Below are positions 1 to 15,000 of a stretch of 35,090 nt of DNA, one piece after another. Origin of the DNA: an uncultured Enterorhabdus sp. (GTDB taxonomy: Bacteria > Actinomycetota > Coriobacteriia > Coriobacteriales > Eggerthellaceae). The stretch lies in the NCBI GenBank assembly GCA_947649205.1, contig CANSQM010000026.1, positions 1 through 35,090 of the forward strand. The letters run 5' to 3'. The position numbers and the translations under genes were made by a program. The notes beneath the pieces are model-generated. The model was not told where the DNA came from. It saw only the letters and a list, made by a program, of their open reading frames with translations, and did no database searches. Each line of letters begins with the position of its first letter. Position 1 is the first letter of the stretch.

Positions 1-1
1 G

Positions 2-3000
2 CGCAGCGCCGCTGGCGACGGCGCGGCGCTGCCCGTGTCGGCCCCCGCCACCGTCACGCCCCAGGGGCGGGTGACGAGCAAGCCCTCCGCCTGGGCGGCG
101 CTCTCCTCGGCCCTGGCCGAGCCCGATGCGACGGCCCCGGGTCCCGAGGGCGACGAGGCGTTCCTCGCGTCCCTCACCGCCTTGGAGGAGACCGTGGGCG
201 CCGACGTGTCCACGGCCGACCCCGCCCTTCCCGCCGATGCCTTTACGGCCGACGAGAACGACACGGCCTTCTTCACCATGGCCCGTGCCGGCGAGGAGGG
301 GACGGCGCCCTCCGAGGGCGAGGTGGACACCACCGACCTGGAGAAGCTGGCACGGCAGATCAAGCCCGAGGCCTACCTGCTGAAGAAGACCACGACGGTG
401 GCCGGCAACTACTCCCAGGATCCCCAGGTGGGGTCCGAGTGGATCGACATCTCCGACCTCATGGAGGTGGAGGTGATCCAGACGCCCACGGCCAAGGCCG
501 ACGACGGCGTGACCTACTATGCCCCCGCCTCCCACCAGGATCCCATCCGCTCCACGGTGGAGGCGACCACCCATAGCGAGAAGAGCAGCTACACCGCCGT
601 GGCCGCCCAGGACGTGGATGCGGCGGCGGGCACCTCGAACCAGTCCGTGGGCTATCGTGACAGTTCCCAGCCTTGGGTGCTCAAGATCACGGTGAAGCAG
701 GATCTGGCCAAGTGGTACGGCCGTACCATCGACGGCACCGCCACCGATGCGGCCGACCCCGACTACGTGCACGCGGGCCAGGCGGCCAAGTACGCTGCCC
801 TGGCCGCCGAGATCAAGGCGGCCCTGGACGGGGGCGGCGGCTACCAGATCAAGGTGAACATCCCCTCCCACGTCTTCGGCAACAACGAGAGCGGTGCCTG
901 GTACGACCGCGTGCTCACCCGTCCCTGGGAGCGCACCGAGGCGTCTTCGCCCGAGGCCTCTGCCTTCACGACGAGCGCCGAGCGGGCGGTGAACCTGTAC
1001 CGGGAGGGCCAGAACACGGCCGCCGGCGAGGAGCCGAGCCGCTCGAGCGCCTACTACCAGATCTTCGACATCGACCATTACGAGGGCCTGGCTCGCGACC
1101 GCACCCGCCACATGCAGCCCTACGGCATGGACTACAAGTACACGCTCCAGCGCTACCATCTGCGCAACGGCGAGATGCAGCTGGCCGGTTCCCCCAACAT
1201 GCCGGCGGTCAACGGCTGGACGGTGCAGAACAACACCGTGCGCACCACCAACGCGGCCAAGACCGACGAGATCGTGGACGTCATGGGCACCGCCGCGCCC
1301 AACCTCGATTTCTGGAAGCGGGCCTACAAGGGCGCCACTACTACCGGGCCGGTGCTCTACGCCCAGACGGGTACGAGCGCCGTGATGCGCAAGCCCGTGG
1401 TGCGCGTGTGGAATTCCATCAGCCTGCCCGATGTGCTGGAGGCCGCGACCGATGACGTCGGATCGCTGACCGACGGCGTGGGCGTGACCTCGGGCAACTA
1501 CTACATGGAAGCGGAGACCGACACGCGCCAGGTGAACGTGCACGTGGAGAACCGCTTCTGGTGGGACGCCTTCACGCGCGTCTATGCCGACAACAACTAT
1601 CGCGGCTACGTCATCAACGAGAACCGCTGGGCCACCTATTCCAAGATCGGCGGCCAGATGGGCGACTTGGTGCTGCCCGTGGTGACCGTGGTGCTGCCCT
1701 ACGGCATCGCGCCGGTGCACCGCACGACCCGCCAGCCCTACGGCCTGTGGCCCGACCAGGTGCAGGAGTTCCTCTACGAGGACTGGGACATCGCCCAGTC
1801 GACCAACGCCCAGTGGGGCGCAGCCGGCGAGGTGAACCGCAACGAGACCCGGGCGTGGCTCGAGGAGAACTTCCGGGCCACGGTGACCTACGAGAAGGTG
1901 GAGGCCGATCCGGAGGAGTACCCGGCTGCCGACATCAACAACGACAACTACCGCTTCGTCGTGCGCTTCCTGCCCAAGGGCAACGATCTGAATGGCGACC
2001 CCGACGAGGAGCAGCGCATCCGCTCCCATCAGATGGACACATTCAAGTTCTCCATCGCCATGACCAACGAGCCGGAGTGGCCGGAGCTGCCCGATCACCG
2101 CGAGGCGGCCCGGGCCACGGAGTCCATCCGCACCTACGTGACGAGCGCCATGACCGGCTATGCGGCTCTGACCGACAACGACATCTCCCATCCGAGCTGC
2201 GGTGCCGACCCCTACACCGTGGGCGCCCCGGCCCGCTATCGCGGGGCCGGCGACTCCCGTCAGCGCGACGTGCGCCTCGATGCCCTGTCGGCGGCCTACG
2301 CGACGCGCTGGGACGACAACGGCAACTGGAACAGCAACGTGTGGCGCACCGATTCCAAGCTGGGCACCGCCCTGTACCGCGATGCCCACGGTTGGGACGC
2401 CTACCGCTTCCAGTGGGAGTACGACAACGTGTTCAGCGGCTCCTATACCTACCAGCACAACGGTTGCTACATCCAGTCCAACGGGTCTTGGTACCATCGC
2501 AGCCACTGGTGGAACAACGTGGAGTTCGTCGACCGCCTGAAGTACAACTTCTACAACGCCGGCACCCAGACCAACGACCAGGTGCAGTACAACCATCTGA
2601 ACGGCTACTTCGGCACCTACACCGAGAGCGGCGGCGCCCGGGTGGGCACGGCGGCCACGGCGCTCACGGGCCCGGCCGACAACCGCGGCCTGAACATCTC
2701 CGAGTTCAACTGGCGCACCCAGTACGGCCTGTCGGAGGCCACCACGAAGAACCTGAACAACAACTACGTCGATGGCGAGGGCCGTCCCACCGCCGACTCC
2801 ACGAACTCCGACGCCCAGAAGGCCGAGGCCTTCGCTCTGCGGGATGGGGGCGCGCCGGCGGTGCATACCGACGGCGGCGTGTTCGCCGCCACGAAGCTGC
2901 GCCTGAAGACCCCCACCCTGGGCTCGGCCTACGAGATCGAGAACACCCCGACCGACTTGCCCTCCGACGGCAACGCTACCACCGCCGTGCCCGGCCACAC

Positions 3001-6000
3001 CGTGACCGGCACGGGGGCGACCAAGGGCCAGAAGCTGGCCGACGCCGATCCGGATGCGAAGGAGGGCGCCTTCGAGTACGACGACGAGATCTGGCTGGCG
3101 GCCACGTTCAAGAACGCCGTCATCGGCGACAAGGCCGCCTCGGGCAACCAGGGCAAGGAGGGCGCGCTGCTCCACGGCAAGCTCGTGTTCTCCCTGTACC
3201 TGCCCGAGCAGGTGACCTTCTACAAAGAGGAGCAGCTGAAGAACCTCGGCGAGGCCGTGGGCACGCCCGATCAGTACGAGCGCCTGTTCACCGACTACGA
3301 GGGCGACGACTTCTCCTTCTATGTGGAGCGCACCTATCGCGACCGCCACACCGACACGGCCCTCGTGGGCAAGACCGAGGTGCGCGACCCCGATACGGGC
3401 GAGGCGCTGTATCCCAAGCGCGAGCAGCAGACGGTGAAGTACGAGCGCCTGACCCCCAAGCAGCTGGTGGAGGCCGGCTGGACCGTGCGCGTGCGCGTGC
3501 AGCCCGACTACGATAGGGACGGCTACGGCACTCCCGGGGCGGCAGACCGCAAGCACGCCGACTTCGGCAAGCCCGACGTGGACGACCCGGAGGATCTGCC
3601 CGACAGCGACGACGTGAAGGTGCGCCGCCATGGCGGCGAGACCATCGTCTTCGAGCTGACGCCTCCCGACGATGCCTCCGACAAGGAGTTCGTGAAGCAC
3701 GACAGCCTGCTGGCCGCCTTCTGGGCCCAGGTGCGGGCCGACGGCTACGTGGGCGCCGGCGACTCCGTAACCGTGAAGGTGCGCACCCGCATCGACAACC
3801 TCGGCGACGAGGAGGAGGCTCTGGCCGACCTGACCGACGCCGACGGCGAGCCGCTGCCCTACTACCAGCAGATCGATGCCATCCGCACCTGGTCCACCGA
3901 GGCTTCCACGGCCTACTTCGCCACGGAGAGCCGCGACGTGACCTGGCTGCCCACGGAGACGGGCTGGTCGCACCGCTTTGCCGAGGACATGACGGTGCCC
4001 GTGGCCGATGACGCGAAGATCCTCCAGGCGGTGAAGGAGAACGGCGCCATCAAGTACAACGCGGAGGGCTTCCCCGAGACGGTGCCCGTAGACCGCAACA
4101 GCGATGGCACCGTTACCTTCAAGAAGGGCGAGCTGTACTACAAGCCCACGGTGGGCGCCAACTCCCAGGAGCAGTACGGCGTGTCCGGCTTCAACAACCA
4201 GTCTCCGGAGTACTTCCAGTACAACGACGAGGCGTCCCTGGTCTACGATGCCGCCGAGCACGTGGACCCGGACACCCAGGACGTGGTGCCTGCCGTGGAC
4301 TACGACCAGGACGGCAAGTACGAGAGCGGCGGCCGCCCCGAGCGGCACATGAGCTCCCAGGCCGGCACCTTCGATATTCGCAAGCCCTCGGCCTCGGTGC
4401 GCGTGGACACGGGCACTGTGCGCGTGCCCACCAACGACACGAGCTCGACGGACTGCACGCAATCGGGCGATAACGACCTCTTCGTGACCCAGGCCATCAA
4501 CACTGGCGCCGCGGTGAACAGCTTCATCGTGGACTGGCAGGTGCCCCTGTGGGCCCTGGGCACCCAGTCGGCGGAGAACGCGCCTTTGAACAGCGCCACC
4601 ATACCCACGGGCAAGGTGGCCCCCACCATCACCTCGGTGAAGTCCGGCGTGTGGGAGATTCCCGGCACCTACTACCATAGGCTGAAAAACCCCGTGACCG
4701 GCGCCGAGCGGGCCGTGGGTCAGGGCACCTACTACTTCAACGCCAGTGGCGCTGAAGTGGGCGCCTGGCGCGTAGATCGCAAGACCACCAAGGTGATTGA
4801 CGGAAAGACCTGGTACGCCTACTTCAAGGACGACGACAACCACCATCAGACCAAGCCCCAGACCGATGCCGCCGGCAACGTGGTGACCAACAGCAAGGGC
4901 GAGATCGTCTATACCGACGAGATCGATTGGGTGCTGCCGGTGGATACGGTGCGCGTGCCCGTGGACACGCCCGAGGCCGAGGCCAACCGCGCCATCGAGG
5001 AGAAGCTCTTCGTGCTCGTGTACGTGCGCCACAACACCACCAACGTCACGAAGCCCAACAACGGCTATGTGGAGCAGAACGGCGCGGTTCGCCAGGATCG
5101 CGAGAACTTCGCCGTACCCGGCACCGACGCCGACCGCGACTATTTCTTCGGCGAGGACGACGCCTCGGACTTCAACACCGCCGACGATGCCGCGGGCACC
5201 TGGCAGTTCGTCGGCTCTGCGCGCGTGTCGGACAAGCAGAACATCACCTTCACCCAGGGCGTGGCGGCCACCGGCAAGCAGGTGCGCCAGGTGCGCTGGG
5301 TCATTCGCGCATGCGAGACCGACGAGACGGGCCGTCCCATCCTCGACGACGAGACGCTCTCCCATGAGGTGCCGGTGCCTTCGGGCTTCCGCTTGGCCAC
5401 CGACGCCGACCCGGATACCGTGGAGGTGGAAGAGCCCGACGCGGTGGACCCGAACCGCAACAACACCGCCTGGGCCAAGCAGAAGGACTACAACGACCAG
5501 GTCATCTACAAGTATACTGAGCGCAATCTCGGCAACATCAACTACCTGGATATGAGCAAGGTCTACAAGATCGCCCCGAACACCCTCTACTTCTACGGCG
5601 AGATCATCACCACCAAGGAGGGCAAGGGGGCCGACCGTACCCTGTCGGCTGCCGAGATGGAGGCGGCCAAGCAGGGCACGGCCCCCAATCCGGCCGTGGG
5701 CGGCGACGACTGCTGGGTGCGCACCATGCAGGGCGACCTGCTCGTAGACGAGTACAAGCCCCAGTGGGTGGTGGGCAGCTCGCTGCCCGAATCGGTGACG
5801 AAGAACGCTGCGGGCGTCCACGGATCGGCCTTCATCACCGAGATGCCCAAAATCCAGGTGACCGGCCCTCTCGGGCGCCAGTTCTCCCTCGGCGAGCCGG
5901 ATCGGGGCCAGACCATTACGCTTTTGGCCGACGAGGGCACCCCGGCCGAGGTGACTGATACCGTGGCCGACGCCCTGACGGCCAACGGCGCCGATGTGGA

Positions 6001-9000
6001 CATCCAAACGGCGGCTGACGATGGACAGGATCCCACGGTCACCGTGTCCGACTCGGTGCACGTGAACCACTTCGCCACGGTGGTTCCGCGCTACGACGAC
6101 ACCAAGTACGCCTCCTTCGAGCGCAGCCGCGCCGGCTTCTTCCGCTCCGAGGAGCGACCCACCATCAAGATCGATGCGAAGCAGTGGTACTTCGCCGGCA
6201 CGGCCAACAACGGCTACGGCTGGACGAGCGAGTCGATCATGCTCGATCCAGAGGACTCGCTGTTCATGCGCTACGAGATTACCCTATACAACATCTCCCG
6301 GGGCCAGATGACGCTACTCGGCTATGACGCGGACGAGTATCCGAGCGATACGTGCACGAACCCTTCGGTCTCCACGCTGCTGCCCCGCATCCAGAACTTC
6401 GGACCCACACCGGCCTCCATGTTCTCGAAGCTGCCGGACAAGACGGCCGATCAGAAGCTGCGTGAGCAGCAGGCGGAGCAGATTCAGGCCATCGGTCGGG
6501 AGCTGCAGGGGCTCGTCGATACCGACCGCGCTGCCTTCGAGGCGAAGCTGAAGGAGCTGAGCGGGCGGCTGAAGGCCATCGACATCATCTCCGGCGACCG
6601 CGTGCCCGAAACCTCGAAGGAGACGGTGGAGGCCATCAAGACCACTGTGGCCGCCCAGGCCGAGGCCATCATCGGCTATCATCCGCGCACCGTGGACCCG
6701 GACACCGGCCAGGTGACCGAGCCCTACTATGACATCAGCACCGTGAAGGCTTCCGATGCGAAATCCGTCGGCCGCAACCTCGTGGTGCAGGGCAACAACC
6801 TCATTAACCGCGTGTCCAAGGAACGCCCCTACAGCCGCGTGTTCGAGTACGTTCCCTATCAGAAGATGTTCGAGACGGACAGCGCCGGCAAGCCCGCGAG
6901 TCCGCTGAACGAGAACTACCGCCACGATCCCTCGTCGCCCTCGGCTGGCGATGCGACGCACATGAACACCCAGGTCCCGCAGTGGACCTACCGGGTTGTG
7001 CGCTTCAAGGAGTACCTGCGCGACGACGACGGCAACCTGTGGACGAAGAATGCCGACGACAGCTACACCTACATCCGCAATATCCACGACACCGACAGCT
7101 CTGGCGGAGAAGGAGAGGGCGACGGCGAAGGCGACGGCGGCGGCGACGGCGAGGGCGGCGACGGGGAGACTCCCGCTCCTGAAGAGAAGCCCATTCCCGA
7201 CAAGCCCGTGGGCGACTTGGTAGAGTACGGCAGCTTTACCGAGTCCGATCCGGTGGCCATCACCGGCTCCACGGCGGCCCTGCGCGAGGAAGAGGGCATG
7301 GCCCAGCTCGGCGGCGGCCTCATTGCCAACGGCGGCACGACCATCTCGGCCAAGGACGAGTTCGCCTACTTGTACGGCGACAATGTTTCCAAGGCCGCCG
7401 TCTCCCCGCAAGACGACGCCGTGGCTCCGAGCGAGGGCGATGCCTCCGCGACGTCTAACACCCGCCGCAGCTTCACCTGGAACTTCACCGGCGAGAATGG
7501 CAGCCGCGGAACCCTGAACGCCGGCGAGGCCATCATCATCGACTTCACCATGCAGTTCAATCCGAACTCCTCGGCCACCACCGATGTGGGCAGCGCCCTG
7601 GTGCTGTCGGCCTATGCCGACAAAGCCGGTTCCTACAGCTTCTACGACTGGCCCCTCTTCCGCATCGACGGCCAGACGAAGCAGACGGTGCTCGTGGACA
7701 AGGCCACGCTGAACGATCCGGAGACGGCGGTGTCCAAGGACTCCTCCTACCGCTCCGACCTGAACGACGGCAACGGCAACGGTGACCGCACCGAGACCCT
7801 GCTGCGCAAGGACGTGGACTCCATCGGCTGGACCAACAACGACCAGGTGGTTCAGGAGAAGATGGTGCAGCCCACCTACACCGACGAGAAGTTCTCCAAG
7901 CGCACCCAGACGGCGGCCGTGCCCGAGGGCGGCTCCTATATTTACGAGCTCATCCAGCAGTACACGGGCAACAACCCCTCGACGGCCATGCTCTACAAGC
8001 ACTCCACCTTCGTGGACACGCTGCCCCACGTCGGCGACAAGGAGGCCTCCACCTACGACAACAACGCGAAGAAGTACAACCTGCGCCAGTCCCAGTGGTC
8101 CGGCTGGCTCAAGAACCTCGACTCCATCAAGATGGAGTATACGGACACGACCTACGACGAGACCGTCGGCGACATCAAGGGCAAATACGAGCTGGCCCTG
8201 GAAGACGGCTACGACAAGGTGACGGGTCAGGAGGTCCACGCCCAGGGCCAGGTGTGGGTTGGGCCCATTGCCACCGAGGGCAGCGGCGCCAACGTGCGCT
8301 ACCGGCCCCTGACCACCGACGACATCGTGGAGCCTATCGATATAGCCAGCGCCAATCTCGATGCGACGGAGATGGAAGCCGACAAGATCGACGAGTACAT
8401 CACCAAGTGGACCGTGGCCCACGTCACCGGCAACGGCGGCGAGACCACCGTTGCCGCCGCCATGGCCGAGCTGAACCTCGTGGACCTCAACGACTTGAAG
8501 GCCTACGTGAAAGCCCATCCTGACGAGGCCGAGGCCCTCACCCGCTGCATCGGCACCATTTGGTGCCGCGTGCTCGACGACGATCTGTACCTCATGACGA
8601 ACAACGGTGACGTGCGCTTGAAGTACGAGCTGACGGCGCCGCTGAACCTTCCCAAGTACCTCGGCGGTGCTGGCAAGACCTACAAGTCCATCGATGGCTT
8701 GAAGGAAGATGCCACCGAGCTGCAGAAGCGCCTGTGGGAGACGAGCCAGTGGAACACCTTCATGTCCATGGCCGACTACCGTTCCAGCGAGAGCGGCCTG
8801 ACCTATCGCAAGATAGAGAACAAGCCGGCCGGCGTGTACGTGGATGCTCCGGAGGGCTACGGCTACCTGGGCAGCTACGTGTGGCTCGACAACAACTGGG
8901 ACGGTCTGACCAACGACACCCTGGGCGAGACGACCACTGACACCCTGGGCAACGAGACCACGTACCACAAGGGGGCCAACGGCCGCTATATCCTGTCCAC

Positions 9001-12000
9001 GGAGAAGTCCATCGACAGTGCCCGCGGCACCTATGCCTACACCTACGACGGAGGCAAGGACACCAGTGCCCTGTTCCGCGATTTGGATTACGACGGCAAG
9101 CCCGATGACCCGGGCGTGAACGGCGTGAAGGTGGAGCTGCTCAACGAGTGGGGCGTGCCGGTGAACCGCAACGGCGAGGCCGTGGCCCAGGTGCGCGAGA
9201 GCACTACGTCCTCGAAGATGATCTGGGTGAAGGCCGACGCCAAGACCGGCAAGCCCATCCGCGGCATCTACGGCTACGAGCCCATTACCACGGCTGAGGG
9301 CGTCGATCTGGGCGCCTACGTGTACACCACCGAATCGGACTACTACAACAACCGCGGCTACTACATGTTCTCCATGCTGAAGCCGGGCAACTACCGCCTG
9401 CGCTTCACCTTCCCGCGGCAGTACGCCAACTACGCGCTCACTACCAAGCGCATCGGTGCGGCCTCGGCGCCCGTGGTCAACGAGAAGGGGTCTCCCACCG
9501 GAGACACGGAGGACATTTCCTCCTATCTGTCCGTAAACCGCACCGGCGATGCCATGACCGCCACCTCCGAGGTGATTCGCGTGGACGCGGTGGCCTTCGA
9601 TGCCGATCGCTATGCTGTGGGGGCCGATCCTCAAAACGAGATCTACGACGCGAAGATGACCAGCTACAACGTAGGCATCGCCCGTCCGGTGGTGTATTCC
9701 GGCGTGGCCTTCCGCGACGACAAGCTGGCCGGCTACGAGGATATGGAAGAGGATCCCGAAGAGGGTGGCGACGACGGCGACGGCGACGGTGGCGACAACC
9801 CCGGCGGCGACGGCGGCGGTGACATCTTCAACCCGCAGAGCGCTCCGGTCGCGACAGGTGCGCAGGATGACGGCCCTGAGGATGATGCCGGCATCGCGCC
9901 GCTGTCGCTCACGCCGGACAACGTGCCCGACTACGATGCCTCCAAGGGCGAGCTGCCGCCGTTCATTATGGTAAACGGCAAGTTGACCCTGAATCTGAAC
10001 AAGTACGTCGAGAACGACGGATCGGTCGACCCCGAGCTCATCGATGGCGTGCTCGACTGGGTGAACGTGAACCTGGACGAGTCGAATCCCTACGAGTACG
10101 GCCTGGCCGTCGACGAGCTGCGCCTCAAGAACATGAAAGTGTCCGTGAAGGTGTACGACGAGGAGACCGACACCTGGGAGCAGGCCTACGATACCGACGG
10201 CAATCGGGCCGAGGTGCAGACCGACTGCGTGCTCATGGTGTCGGAGAAGGGCCAGAACAAATGGACCCGTGCCTTCGACGACGCGGGCAACAAGCTCGTA
10301 GCCGTCGAGGATCTGGACACCCTGGATTGGCGCTGGGAGCCCGCAGAGGGCGATGCCACCGGTGCCTTCAGCTTCTCGCTGGAGCCGGAGCACAACTACA
10401 AGATCGTTTGCACCGACACTAAGAACCGCGTGCTCAAGCCCTCGGTTATGACCTGGGAGAACGATCCTCTGAAGCGTCCGGTCGCCAACGCCGAGGATCA
10501 GACGGCGGATGCCGAGGGCAACCCGACCGACCAGGTGGCGGCCATGTGGGACAACGACCTGTGGCTCAAGGGCGGCATCGGCGAGACCAACAGCTTCTAC
10601 GCTGCGGTACCCGTGGATGCCAAGGGCCATGCGGTCTACGAGGACCCGCGCAACCCCTGGAAGGGCTATAAGGTCTACGACAAGCTGGCCCTGGGCTGGA
10701 TCGACGGCACCAAGGGCTTCCTCGGCAACTACGTGTGGAGCGACAAGAACGACGGCGCTGATGCTGCAGGCAACCCGGTGTTCTACGACGGCATCCAGGG
10801 CGACGTGCCCAACATCGGCGTGGGCGCGGTGACGGTGACCCTCGAGCAGTACTACTGGCTGCCCGAGGACGCCGATGCCTTCTCGGCCCGGGACTACAAC
10901 CCCGGCACCCCGGGCGACAACGGCAACGGTCGGGGCCGCTGGGTGCTCAACGACCTGGAATACAAGACGGCGCGCACCTCCTCGGCCGGCAGCTATGTGT
11001 TCAAGGGTGTTCTCACCTACGTGGCCGACCCGAACGCGCCGAAGACCGTGAAGGACGAGGACAAGACCAAGTACCTGGCCGGCTATCGCGTACGCATCGA
11101 CCGCGACAACCTGAAGGCCGCGGAGCGCGACTGGGGCATTTCCCTGCGCAATGCGCCGACCAATCCGCTGACCGGCCAGTTCGACGAGGAGCTGGACTCC
11201 GATGCCGCCATGAGCGCCACGCTTGTGCGGGATGCCGACGGCAACCCCTATGTGCGCGATGGCAAGGAGGTCTACGCCTACTACCTGAACGAGAGCGGAT
11301 CCGGCTCCACTGCGGCGCCGACGCCGGGCACCGGGCCCCTGACCGTGACCGGCGGCCACGATGCCGATGTGTCCTTCGATCAGATGATCGTCATGGCCGG
11401 CGGTGCCGACGATGTGGCTACGGCCCGCGAGAACATCCGCCGCGTTTCTCGCAAGAGCGGGAACATCACCACTACCATCGATTACGACCTCGGCGCCGCC
11501 CAGCGCATCGAGCATTGGGATGTGGGCCTGGTGGAGGTGCCGCGGTCCTCCGTGACCGGCGTGGTGTGGAACGACGAGGACTACGACGGCGTGCGCACCG
11601 ACGACGAGGAGGGCCTGGCCGGCGAAGCGGTGTCCATCAGCCAGTGGTACTACGACGGTGCCAACTGGGTGCAGAACCCGAACTTCGGCAACGATGTGCG
11701 CACCTCGGTGGCCGCCAGCTGGAAGACCGAGACCCGCCAAGATTTCCAGGGCAAGGACTACACGGTGTGGGTGCGCGATTACCTGGATGCCGGCACCGGG
11801 GCCCTCGCGAAGGCCGAGACGACCAACGAGGAGTCCACGCTGCCTATTGGCGAGACCCAGGATGGCGGCTGGGTGACGGTGCATACCGATGCCGAGGGCG
11901 CCTACACCTTCGAGAACCTGCCCACGGCCTACACTAACGACGAGGGCGAGCATTTCCTGGCCGCCTACCGCGTGCGCCTGGACGGCCTGCGCGTCGAGAA

Positions 12001-15000
12001 GAAGTACGACGAGGACGACCCGACCAAGCTGCTCTACGAGACGCCGTGGATGATGACCCACTTCCACCAGGGCGATGATGAGCAGCGCGATTCGGACGTG
12101 GAGGACAACCAGGGGCAGCAGACGCCGGCTCTGCGCATCGTGGGCCGCGAGCCCGACCATACGGGTACGGGCACAGCCGTGCAGCAGCGCTCTCTGGACC
12201 GCGACGGCCAGATCATCCTGGCGGCTCCGGTGGGCACCGGCCGCGAGAACGCCTACCAGCCCTCCCAGGTGAGCATTCCGCTCGCCGATGTGTACCAGGA
12301 CGCGACGGGTACGGTGAAGTACGACTACCTGACCCGCCGGGCTGCCGAGGTCCAGGGCGGCGACGTGGGCGAGATCGCCGTGCCCCGCCGCGAGATTTCC
12401 GGCCGGGTGTGGCGCGACGACGACTACGATGGCGAGCAGGCCTACACGGAAGAGGAGGAAGACGTGCTCGATGAGCACGGCGATCCGGTACTCGACGAGA
12501 ACGGCGAGCCGCTTAAGCGGACGGTGAAGCGCTACGACGAGCCGGGCATCGAGGACGAGTCGGTGACCCTTACCCAATGGTACTTCGACCCGGCCGATGG
12601 TGCCTGGAAGCGCAACGAGCAGTTCGGCCACGATGCCATGAACGCCTTGACTGCCATCGCCACCGACGACTGGGCCGCCGGCGAGCCCCACGAGGCCGCG
12701 CTGAGCGATGACGGCCGCGTGACCCTGACCACCAATGGTGACGGCCTCTACAGCTTCAAGAACCTGCCCACGGCCTATGTGGACGATACCGGTGCCTTCT
12801 ACCTGGCCTCCTATCGCCTGACCCTGAACGGGCTGGAGCAGACCGACGTGCGCGATGGCGCGGGCAACATCGTGTCCCGCGTTCCATGGATGATGACCCG
12901 CTACCACGAGGGCGCCCTTGCGAGCGATTCCGATATCGACGATGGTCTCGGATCGACTCCGGCCGACACCGTGGTACCCTACCCGCTCACCGGTCGCGAG
13001 GAGGCCTTCGAGAACGCCATCGACGAGGGGACGCGCGCCGAGGACGGTCAGATCATCCTCGCGGCCCCCAAGGATGCCGCCGCTACCCTGGCTGCCGACA
13101 AGACCACCCTGGTCACGGTGCCCCACAACCAGGTGATCAGCGAAGCGACCGGTTCGGTGGTGTTCGATATCATGCGGGCGCGGGCCGATCGCTACGATGG
13201 CGGCGATGCCGGCGAGCTGCCGGTGCCCACCCGCTCGCTCACCGGCCGCGTGTGGCGCGATGCCGACTACGACGGCCTCCAGGATATGAAGACGACCGAG
13301 GAGGTGTCGCTGCCCGACGGCTCCACGACGACCAAGCTCGTGGAGGAGGGTCTCAAGGGGCAGACCGTCACCTTGGAGCAGTGGTACTACGATCCCGATG
13401 CGGTGAACCCTGACAGCGCCCCGGCTTTCCTCACCGACGACTTCGACTACGATACCTTGAACCTGTCCGGGAAGATCTCGGCCAGCTATGACACGAGTCA
13501 CTGGTTCCGCAACGAGGACTTCGGCACTGATATATACACGACGCTGCGCGACGGCGACCATCCCCTGGTGACCGGCGATTGGGATACCGCCGACGCCGTC
13601 GTGGCCGACGGCACGGTAGCTGTGCGCACCAACGATGAGGGCATCTACCGCTTCGATAACCTGCCCTGCGCCTACACCGACGATGCCGGCAAGCAGTACC
13701 TGGCCGGCTACCGCGTGAAGCTGGACCGCCTCACCGAGAACTACGACCGCGATCATTACGGTTTGCCCGAGGAGGGCGCCTGGATGATGACCCGCTACCA
13801 CGAGGGGACCGATGAGCGGGCCCTGGCTGTGGATTCCGATTTGCCGGACAATCTGGGCATCACCGAGCACTACCCGATCATCGGTCGCGAAGCCTTCGTG
13901 GCCGAGGAGGGCGCGGATGCCGACGGCGCGCCTCTCGTGGCTCCCAAGCGCTACCTCGGTCAGCGCCAGGAGATGCTGGAAGGCCAGATCATCCTGGCCG
14001 CCCAGGGCAAGGATCGCAGCGCCACGGCTCAGGAGACTATTGCCGCCACTGACTTCCAGAACGATCTGGACGGGCGGCTTACCTTCGACTGGATGGATGC
14101 TCGCGACTATGCCACGGGCGCCGATGCCGTGAAGGCCGGCGATGTGGGCGAGCTGCCGCCGCCGACCCAGGACATCGTGGGCATCTTCTGGAACGATGCC
14201 GACAACGACGGCGTGCAATCGGTTGACGAGGCCACGGGCCTGCCCGTGGTGCATGCCGTGGATCCCGCGGATCCGGAGAGGCTCGTGCCCTTGCTCATCG
14301 AGTACGCTGAGGACGGCACTATCACGGTGTACGAGGCCATCACGCCGACCGACGGCGACGGAGAGGGCGCTCCCCTTATGAAGGGCGACGTGGTGAAGCT
14401 CTCGCGTCTGGAGGCCGACGGCCTGATTCACCTGTACGCCGTGGACGACGCTGGTGCCGAGACCCCGGTGATGCGTGCGAACGAGCTCACGGGCATCGAG
14501 GAGCCGGTGGTCTACGAGCCGGAAGAGGCTGTGGACGGCACCGCCTACCGCGACGGCACCGTCTATGACGAGAATGCCAGCGAGGACGGCATCAACAACG
14601 CCCGGGTGACCCTGGAGCGCTATATTCCCGACGAGAACGGCAACTGGGTGCGCGACCCCGAGTGGGCGCTGCCCGGCGAGGGCTGGACCGACGGCAACGC
14701 CGATCCGGACTACTACGACCAGAACACCACGACGGCCTGGCGCAGCGACCCCCAGCACGTGCAGTACACGAAAGTGCAGGAGTACGCCCCGGTGGTCGAG
14801 GGAGGCGATCCGGTGGTGCGCTCGGGCGTGTACCGCTTCGAGGATCTGCCCACCCAGCGGGCGGGGGCCAACGGCGAGAAGATCATCTACGGCTACAAGG
14901 TGCGCTACACCGATGCCGGCTTCAAGCAGCGGGCCTGGATGATTGCGAAGTACCAGCAGAAGGACAACTTCACTCAGGACTCCGACCTCATCAACGTCAA

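Noticed and set aside
35..37. GTG as the start of the giant surface protein
   Set aside because: The frame is open to base 2, there is no ribosome binding site, and no signal peptide follows, which a wall-anchored protein needs.
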